48,498 nt of DNA from an uncultured Pseudomonas sp. (GTDB lineage Bacteria > Pseudomonadota > Gammaproteobacteria > Pseudomonadales > Pseudomonadaceae), in assembly GCF_946885885.1 (NCBI RefSeq), contig NZ_CAMPHN010000017.1, forward strand, positions 1-48,498. The letters are read 5' to 3'. The notes under the pieces are model-generated. The model did not search any database and was not told the origin of the DNA. It worked only from the letters and a program-made list of their open reading frames with translations. A program made the position numbers and the translations under genes. The first letter of the stretch is position 1. Each line of letters opens with the position of its first letter. Positions 43,727-48,498 of the stretch are shown here, piece after piece.

Positions 43727-44314
43727 ATGCTTCCTCATGCGGAGTGCCTGCAGTGGGTGCAGTGGTGGGCGAGTGGCTGGTTGGGCGCGGACCGGAGTTG
43801 GCGGGTCGAGGACTATTTCTCACCGCCGGAAAGGGCGCTGGTCGAGACGGCGAGCCAGCCGCATCACGTGGCCATCGCACGGCGGCTCGGCTTATCGTCG
43901 GGGCTGCCGGCGAAGCCCGATCCGGTGGTGCTGCGCTTGAGCGAGTGGAACGCCGAAACACGTTCGCGCGCGCTGTGGTTGATCGCGGAAATCTGCGGGA
44001 AAGACCGCGCCGTCGATTTGTCCGAAGCCGAGCGCCTGTGGTGCCGGCGCGTGGCGAAGGCTTTATTGCCGGGGCAATGGCTACCGGCCGAATGGGCCAA
44101 GGGCGACCCCGCCGTCGATGGGCTGCGCTTGTTGCGCTGTCGGCTGGATGAGGTCTGTTGGCAGCGTGCCCGCTTGCTGTTCCCCAAGCCCATGGTCGAG
44201 CAGGTGGAGTCGGCTGCGCCGGAGAGGTTGCCCGCGACCAAGCTAGCCGCGCTTTGGGAGGCGGTCATCTGGAAGAACCAGCAGCTTTGGCAAACGGGAG
44301 AGCAGGCATGCTGA
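43727..44314 (+). CDS. hrpD: HrpD, type III sorting-platform accessory protein (SctK family)
   Basis: A 195-residue, Trp- and Leu-rich cytoplasmic protein with no signal or membrane segment. Its place between hrcJ and hrpE, its size and its WLGADRSWRVEDYF N-terminal region fit HrpD, the variable SctK-like protein. GAGGG precedes the ATG, 9 bases after the hrcJ stop, and it overlaps hrpE by 7 bases. Similarity within this family is low, so the call leans on gene order. Confidence 0.8.
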   Translation: MLPHAECLQWVQWWASGWLGADRSWRVEDYFSPPERALVETASQPHHVAIARRLGLSSGLPAKPDPVVLRLSEWNAETRSRALWLIAEICGKDRAVDLSEAERLWCRRVAKALLPGQWLPAEWAKGDPAVDGLRLLRCRLDEVCWQRARLLFPKPMVEQVESAAPERLPATKLAALWEAVIWKNQQLWQTGEQAC

Positions 44315-44895
44315 CACGGCGGAGTTTACGCTTGAATGGCGTGCTATGCGGCGATAGCGAACGCTTGTTGCGGCGCGAGACGATCGAGCAATGCCAGGCG
44401 GCGCAAAGCATTATCGCCGCCGCCGAACGGCAGGCCGCAGCGCTTCTCGAGCAGGCCCAACGGCAGGCCGACGATTTGGCCCGGGAAGCCCGCGAAGCCG
44501 CATCGGCGGAGTTCTGGCAGCAAGCGGAAGCCTTTCTCGAAGGTTGGAGCGAGCAGCAACGGCAGATCGGCGAGCGGACCCTGGAGATCGCTTCCCGGTT
44601 GGTCGGCCAGGCCCTGAACCGCCTGTTGGACGAGGTGCCGGAAGAGGCGCGAATCCATGCCCTGCTACGCCAGTTGCGTATTGCCCAGGCGGACGGCGAG
44701 GGCGGGGAGTTGTGCTGTCATCCGCAGCTGCGCCCGGCGGTCGAAGCTTGGCTCGACGCGCGGCGCTCCTGTACCTGGCGGATTCGCGAAGACGAAACCC
44801 TGGATACCGGCAGCCTGCGCCTGGCGGCGGCGCACGGCGATTTTGTCCTGAGCTGGGGAACGGCTGTGGAGCAACTACTTCCTCGTGGTTTCTGA
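44308..44895 (+). CDS. hrpE: HrpE, type III ATPase stator (SctL)
   Basis: A 195-residue protein of the HrpE/YscL/FliH family. Residues about 28-75 form an Ala/Gln/Glu-rich coiled coil (AAERQAAALLEQAQRQADDL), followed by a globular stator domain (IASRLVGQALNRLLDEVP) and a C-terminal region ending in a DTGSLRLAAAHGDFVLSWGTAVEQL pattern. It should link the ATPase to the base. The ATG at 44308 overlaps hrpD; the frame upstream of it is a shadow. A REP doublet follows the stop. Confidence 0.9.
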   Translation: MLTRRSLRLNGVLCGDSERLLRRETIEQCQAAQSIIAAAERQAAALLEQAQRQADDLAREAREAASAEFWQQAEAFLEGWSEQQRQIGERTLEIASRLVGQALNRLLDEVPEEARIHALLRQLRIAQADGEGGELCCHPQLRPAVEAWLDARRSCTWRIREDETLDTGSLRLAAAHGDFVLSWGTAVEQLLPRGF

Positions 44896-44911
44896 GGGCG
44901 CCCCTGCGGGC

Positions 44912-44982
44912 CGCGTTCGCCGCGGGGCGCGCCTCCTACAAGGGCGCCGTTTGCGTGGGAGGCCCGCCCTCGGGGCGAAGCT
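44912..44982. repeat. REP doublet between hrpE and hrpF
   Basis: Two facing units, about 44914-44940 (cgttcgccgcggggcgcgcc...) and 44953-44980 (...ggaggcccgccctcggggcg), pair over some 25 bases with few mismatches. The element lies between the end of the hrpB-hrpE genes and the Hrp box of hrpF and could terminate or stabilise the upstream mRNA. Confidence 0.7.
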
Positions 44983-45054
44983 TTTGGCTTTGCGCTTTGG
45001 CGACCCTGCGGCCGCGTTTCCGGCATCGGAAATAGTATTTTTCCGTGGCTCTTT

Positions 45055-45082
45055 GGAACGCTTTCGCCGTTTCGACCACTCA
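45055..45082 (+). promoter_or_regulatory. Hrp box for the hrpF-hrpV operon
   Basis: GGAACG (45055-45060), a 15-base spacer and CCACTCA (45076-45082), one mismatch from the HrpL consensus. It lies 30 bases before hrpF, matching the separate hrpC-type operon of P. syringae. Confidence 0.87.
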
Positions 45083-45112
45083 CTGCATACCACCCGTATG
45101 GAGGTTATCAGC

Positions 45113-45334
45113 ATGTCTTTCGATAGAGTCCAACGCCGTCTCGATTCCGTTTTCCAGCGCTCGCAGAACCAGCTCGATCAGGCCGCCGTCAGGGCGGCGG
45201 AAGGCGCTTCGCTGGAGGATATCAGCGCCTTCACCGAGGCGATGATGCAGCACACCCGGGCCAACTGGGCCTCGAGCCGCATCGGTTCGATGCAACACAG
45301 CCTGTCCAAGGCGATTCTCAATGAAATCCACTGA
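45113..45334 (+). CDS. hrpF: HrpF, small T3SS protein
   Basis: A 73-residue, Gln/Ala/Ser-rich helical protein. It is placed as HrpF by size (about 74 in P. syringae) and by leading the hrpF-hrpG-hrcC-hrpT-hrpV order. HrpF and HrpG have been compared with the PscE/PscG pair that chaperones the needle subunit, so a role with the pilin is plausible. GGAGG precedes the ATG at 45113; an in-frame ATG at 45098 overlaps that ribosome site. Overlaps hrpG by 14 bases. Confidence 0.85.
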   Translation: MSFDRVQRRLDSVFQRSQNQLDQAAVRAAEGASLEDISAFTEAMMQHTRANWASSRIGSMQHSLSKAILNEIH

Positions 45335-45767
45335 AGCGGGCTCGTTGCTGCAGGATTGGCTCGACAGCGCCGAGCCGGAACTGTCCCTGGTCATCGACGG
45401 CGGCGAGGTGGTTGTGCAGCGGGCTGCGGGCACCCTGCTGTGCAAGGCCGCGCTGAGTGTCGGCTGGCGCGGCCAGTCGGGACTGCTGGAGAAGGCCCTG
45501 CGCCTGTCCGCACCCAGCCTGGGCCTGTTCGGCGAACGTTCCGCCGCCTTGTCGATGAACCCGGCGGACGGCCGTTTCTGGCTGCTGCTGCGGGCCGGCG
45601 GGGACGGCTACGCGAGCTTGGAGGCGCTCCTGGAGGCGAATCTGGATTCCCTGGTCAACCAGCGCGATAGCTGGAACGAACTGCTCAAGCGCGAGGCGCC
45701 GAAAAGAATGCCCTTCGCTCAACCATTGCCTGTGCGGCCTTTCCGCCAAGGGGGTGCTTATGCGTAA
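45321..45767 (+). CDS. hrpG: HrpG, T3SS chaperone-like regulator
   Basis: A 148-residue acidic cytoplasmic protein with a class I chaperone-like layout (LLQDWLDSAEPELSLVIDGGEVVVQRAAG; WLLLRAGGDGYASLEALLEANLDSL). In P. syringae HrpG binds HrpV and so relieves its block on HrpS. Start and stop both overlap neighbouring genes (hrpF by 14 bases, hrcC by 8), a compact coupled operon. Confidence 0.87.
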   Translation: MKSTEAGSLLQDWLDSAEPELSLVIDGGEVVVQRAAGTLLCKAALSVGWRGQSGLLEKALRLSAPSLGLFGERSAALSMNPADGRFWLLLRAGGDGYASLEALLEANLDSLVNQRDSWNELLKREAPKRMPFAQPLPVRPFRQGGAYA

Positions 45768-47772
45768 CCTGTTTGTTGCACTGCCCCTGCTGTTCGGGCT
45801 GTCGATGTCGGCTGCCGCCGCGGTGCCGTCGGACTGGCGCAAGGGCGCCTATGCCTACGAGGCGGAGAGCGCGCCTCTGGAAACGGTGCTCGAGGATTTC
45901 GCCCAGAGTCACGGGATCAAGCTGCGGCTCGGCGGGGTCAGCGGCGAAGTGAACGCCAAGATCCGTGCCGACAGCGCCGAGGCTTTTCTCGACCGTCTGG
46001 CCCTGGAACACCGCTTCCAGTGGTTCGTCTACAACGGCACGCTGTATATCAGCCCGATGGAGGAGTTGGTTTCCGAACGCCTCGAGATATCCCCCGAAGC
46101 CGCGCCCGACCTCAAGCAGGCGCTGACCGATATCGGCTTGCTCGACGACCGTTTCGGTTGGGGCGAGCTGCCGGACGAAGGCGTGGTGCTGGTCACCGGG
46201 CCATCGCGTTACGTCCAGCAGATTCGCCGCTTCAGTCGCGAGCGGGTCAAGGAGGAAGAGCGTCAGCAGGTCATGGTCTTCCCGTTGCGTTATGCCGCGG
46301 TGGCCGACCGGCAGATCCAATACCGCGACCAGAGCCTGGAGATTCCCGGAGTGGCGCGGCTACTGTCCGGGTTGCTGGGGACCGAGGGGAGTAGCGGCGG
46401 CACCTCGCCGTCGTCCGCGTTCACGGGAATAAACGAAGGGATGCAGTCGGCGATCAGCATGGCCGAGCGGGCCGGCGAATCCGCCATGGGCCTGGCCCTG
46501 AAAGAGACGCCGCCGTTGGGCGCGCTGAAGGTCGGCTCCGGCCGCTCGGGCAAGGGGCGCGTGGTCGCCGATGTGCGCAACAACGCCATCCTGGTGTGGG
46601 ACGATATCAAGCGCAAGGACATGTACCAGCAGGTGATCGACCGTCTCGACGTGCCGCAGAACCTGGTGGAAATCGATGCGCTGATCATCGACATCGACCG
46701 TGAGCAAATCTCCCGCCTCGGCTCCAGCTGGCAGGCGCGGATCGGCAATGTCTTCGGCGGTACCTCGTTGCCCGGCGGTGGCAGCTCGACCCTGTTCATC
46801 GGTGATTTCAAGCGATTTTTCGCCGAGTTGCAGGCCCTGCAGGACGAAGGCGTCGCGTCGATCGTCTCCAATCCCTCGGTGCTGACCCTGGAGAACCAGC
46901 CGGCGGTGATCGACTTCAGCCGCACGGCCTACCTTACCGCAGTCGGCGAACGGGTCGCCGATATCCAGCCGGTTACCGCCGGCACCAGCCTCAGGGTGGT
47001 GCCCAGGGCGATCGACCAGGGCGGCCACAACAGCATTCAGCTGATCGTCGATATCGAAGACGGCCAGGTGGAGCAGGATCGGCAAGGCGCGGCATCCGGG
47101 GTCAAGCGCGGCACCGTCGGCACCCAGGCGGTCATCGACGAACAGCGCTCGCTGGTCATCGGCGGCTTCCATGTCGACGAAAGCGGTGATCGAGAGCGGC
47201 GTATCCCACTGCTCGGCGACATCCCCTGGATCGGTCAACTGTTCACCTCCACCCGCCGTGCAACCTCGCGCCGGGAACGGCTGTTCATCCTGACGCCGAA
47301 GCTGATCGGCGACCAGACCGACCCGGCGCGCTATGTGGCGACGGACGACCGGCAGCGGCTCGACGAGGCACTGGTGCGGGTCAATCGTCGGCATACCCAT
47401 GGCAACTTGCGCACCAAGCTGGAGAACGTCCTGCTCGATCTGGTGCGTGGCCGGCTGCCGGCCGACTTGCAGCCCAGCTCGTCTGGCGTGGTCCTGGAGA
47501 GCTTGTGCCGTAGCCAGGTCGGCGTCGAGTTCGATGCGACACGCCGGCAGTGGTTCAGCGATACGCAATTCGATGTCGGGGTCGGCGTGGTGCGCAACCT
47601 CAGCGACAAGGCGTTGCAGTTCGACGAGGCCGCCTGCGGTGGGAGCAGCACGCTGGCCGTCACCCTGTGGCCGCGTAGCCGACTGGAGCCTGGCGAAGCC
47701 AGCGAGATATTCATCGCCTTGCGCAAGCACGCGGAGCGCGCACCGGCCCGCGCGTCGTTGCTGATTCCTTGA
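45760..47772 (+). CDS. hrcC: HrcC, type III outer-membrane secretin (SctC)
   Basis: A 670-residue secretin that forms the outer-membrane ring. A signal peptide (MRNLFVALPLLFGLSMSAAAA) is cleaved at about residue 21. N0/N1 domains follow (LETVLEDFAQSHGIKLRL), then N3, a Ser/Gly-rich loop, and the secretin domain with VPRAIDQGGHNSIQLIVDIEDG and PLLGDIPWIGQLF (Pro483). A C-terminal extension of about 150 residues with two Cys may bind the pilotin. The ATG at 45760 is preferred to an in-frame GTG two codons earlier because the AAGGGGG site is well placed for it. Confidence 0.96.
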   Translation: MRNLFVALPLLFGLSMSAAAAVPSDWRKGAYAYEAESAPLETVLEDFAQSHGIKLRLGGVSGEVNAKIRADSAEAFLDRLALEHRFQWFVYNGTLYISPMEELVSERLEISPEAAPDLKQALTDIGLLDDRFGWGELPDEGVVLVTGPSRYVQQIRRFSRERVKEEERQQVMVFPLRYAAVADRQIQYRDQSLEIPGVARLLSGLLGTEGSSGGTSPSSAFTGINEGMQSAISMAERAGESAMGLALKETPPLGALKVGSGRSGKGRVVADVRNNAILVWDDIKRKDMYQQVIDRLDVPQNLVEIDALIIDIDREQISRLGSSWQARIGNVFGGTSLPGGGSSTLFIGDFKRFFAELQALQDEGVASIVSNPSVLTLENQPAVIDFSRTAYLTAVGERVADIQPVTAGTSLRVVPRAIDQGGHNSIQLIVDIEDGQVEQDRQGAASGVKRGTVGTQAVIDEQRSLVIGGFHVDESGDRERRIPLLGDIPWIGQLFTSTRRATSRRERLFILTPKLIGDQTDPARYVATDDRQRLDEALVRVNRRHTHGNLRTKLENVLLDLVRGRLPADLQPSSSGVVLESLCRSQVGVEFDATRRQWFSDTQFDVGVGVVRNLSDKALQFDEAACGGSSTLAVTLWPRSRLEPGEASEIFIALRKHAERAPARASLLIP

Positions 47773-47804
47773 AAGGGGGGCTTGAAATGGGAGGGGTTAC
47801 AGTA

Positions 47805-47984
47805 ATGAGAAATATCGTCTTGATGCTCGGCGCTTGCCTGCTGGTGAGCGCATGTTCGACCGGGCCCTGCGGCGCCAAGGGGTGCGAGCGGCCATCGTCG
47901 GATGCGCAACGGTTGGTCGTCTGGTGGACGCCGGAGCTGCGCAGCAACGTCGACGACTACACGGTAGTGCCGGTGCATGATTGA
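47805..47984 (+). CDS. hrpT: HrpT, outer-membrane lipoprotein
   Basis: A 59-residue lipoprotein with a short signal (MRNIVLMLGACLLVSAC), lipobox VSAC and modified Cys17, then a small Cys-containing domain. It follows hrcC and overlaps hrpV by 8 bases, the HrpT position; HrpT-like lipoproteins assist secretin placement. The start at 47805 has GAGGGG upstream; an in-frame ATG at 47787 is the alternative. Confidence 0.85.
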   Translation: MRNIVLMLGACLLVSACSTGPCGAKGCERPSSDAQRLVVWWTPELRSNVDDYTVVPVHD

Positions 47985-48330
47985 GCAGATCGAAGCCGGC
48001 TCGGAGCGCGGCAACTTTCTCACCTCTATTCTGGCCGGCCAGGCTAGCCGCTGGAGTTGGGCGCCGGGTATCGACTTTACCTTCAACCAGGAAAGCGTCG
48101 GTTCGGGAGTGGCGTTGAACATCAAACGCCAGTTCCAGCCCCCTGGCCTGTACGACCGCGCCCTGGCCAAGCGTTTCCAGGAGGCGCTGAGCTATGAGGG
48201 TTGCTACCTCTGCCTGGATAGCGGGGAGACCTTCATCCTCTGGCACGCCGTACGGGAGGAGTGCCGCGACATCGCCACGCTGCAATGCATCGTCAACCGG
48301 CTGCTGGATCTGGCGGGTTTACCGCACTGA
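47977..48330 (+). CDS. hrpV: HrpV, negative regulator of the hrp regulon
   Basis: A 117-residue cytoplasmic protein, the same size as P. syringae HrpV and the last gene of the hrpF-hrpV operon. HrpV binds HrpS and represses hrpL transcription; HrpG counteracts it. The sequence has FNQESVGSGVALNIKRQF and a Cys/Leu-rich C-terminal half (YLCLDSGETFILWH). A terminator hairpin follows. Confidence 0.88.
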   Translation: MIEQIEAGSERGNFLTSILAGQASRWSWAPGIDFTFNQESVGSGVALNIKRQFQPPGLYDRALAKRFQEALSYEGCYLCLDSGETFILWHAVREECRDIATLQCIVNRLLDLAGLPH

Positions 48331-48336
48331 GTGTCC

Positions 48337-48365
48337 GCTGAAGGGGCGTGGCCCGGCCCTTCAGC
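48337..48365 (+). terminator. Hairpin terminator after hrpV
   Basis: A perfect 9-bp stem (gctgaaggg / cccttcagc) with an 11-base loop begins 6 bases after the hrpV stop, followed by a modestly T-rich tract. The remaining 130 bases to the window edge show no gene I can support. Confidence 0.7.
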
Positions 48366-48498
48366 ATTATTCCCTTCTTCCGCCGGCTCCCGGTTTGCGC
48401 CAGGAGCCGCGCTTGTTTCCCCCGACCAATCGCGCGGAATCCGCTAGGGTCTGTTGCCGTTTCAGCGCAAGCCGCGTTGCCGCGCAAAATCTCGCCAT

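Noticed and set aside
46360..47730. 456-residue open frame opposite hrcC
   Set aside because: It lies antisense to a certain secretin gene and has no recognisable motif or start signal.

Overview
This window looks like a chromosomal segment of a high-GC Pseudomonas (sensu lato). The evidence is Pseudomonas-type REP elements, Fur-box promoters, a Hrp1-class type III secretion cluster with HrpL-type promoters in the P. syringae gene order, and Pseudomonas-style siderophore enzymes. I saw no tRNA, rRNA, CRISPR array, transposase or integrase.

Layout. 1-128 is the 3' end of an unidentified gene. 500-7820 (+) holds a one-module NRPS (C-A-T, predicted Gly), a PvdE-type ABC exporter and a TonB-dependent receptor, with two candidate Fur boxes. 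8049-10199 (+) is a DUF3649 / PepSY / DUF3325 inner-membrane iron-uptake cassette. 10361-12262 is a divergent NmrA-like / LysR pair that looks unrelated. 12392-36828 (-) is the main siderophore assembly line: four NRPS genes and three SyrP/TauD-type Fe(II)/2-oxoglutarate hydroxylases, one fused to the C-terminus of a 3056-residue NRPS. Divergent from it, 37044-40200 (+) carries an MbtH-like protein, a type II thioesterase, a 4'-phosphopantetheinyl transferase and a diaminobutyrate aminotransferase. A strong Fur box lies between the two arms.

Siderophore logic. Specificity codes read by eye give Asp, Dab (NRPS A), Asp (NRPS B), an unassigned possibly basic residue (NRPS C), probable His (NRPS D) and Gly (the + strand NRPS). 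With three hydroxylases and an N-terminal starter-like condensation domain this fits a corrugatin/histicorrugatin-type acylated peptide that binds iron through two beta-hydroxy-Asp and one beta-hydroxy-His. The two A domains reached directly after a hydroxylase (NRPS B and NRPS D) both begin with a condensation-like domain lacking the HHxxxDG motif, as expected of the 'interface' domains described for siderophore beta-hydroxylases. The line has no terminal thioesterase and ends in a C-T unit with no A domain.

Type III secretion. From 40661 (+): hrpS, then hrpA, an unrecognised 72-residue gene that resembles hrpA, hrpB, hrcJ, hrpD and hrpE, then hrpF, hrpG, hrcC, hrpT and hrpV. Three Hrp boxes, all with a 15-nt spacer and the same CCACTCA half, precede hrpA, the 72-residue gene and hrpF. 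The large harpin hrpZ, which sits between hrpA and hrpB in P. syringae, is absent.

Most notable points: a nested REP element translated in frame inside an adenylation domain, the fused hydroxylase with a plausible internal start, the A-less C-T end of the assembly line, and the apparent hrpA paralogue in the hrpZ position.
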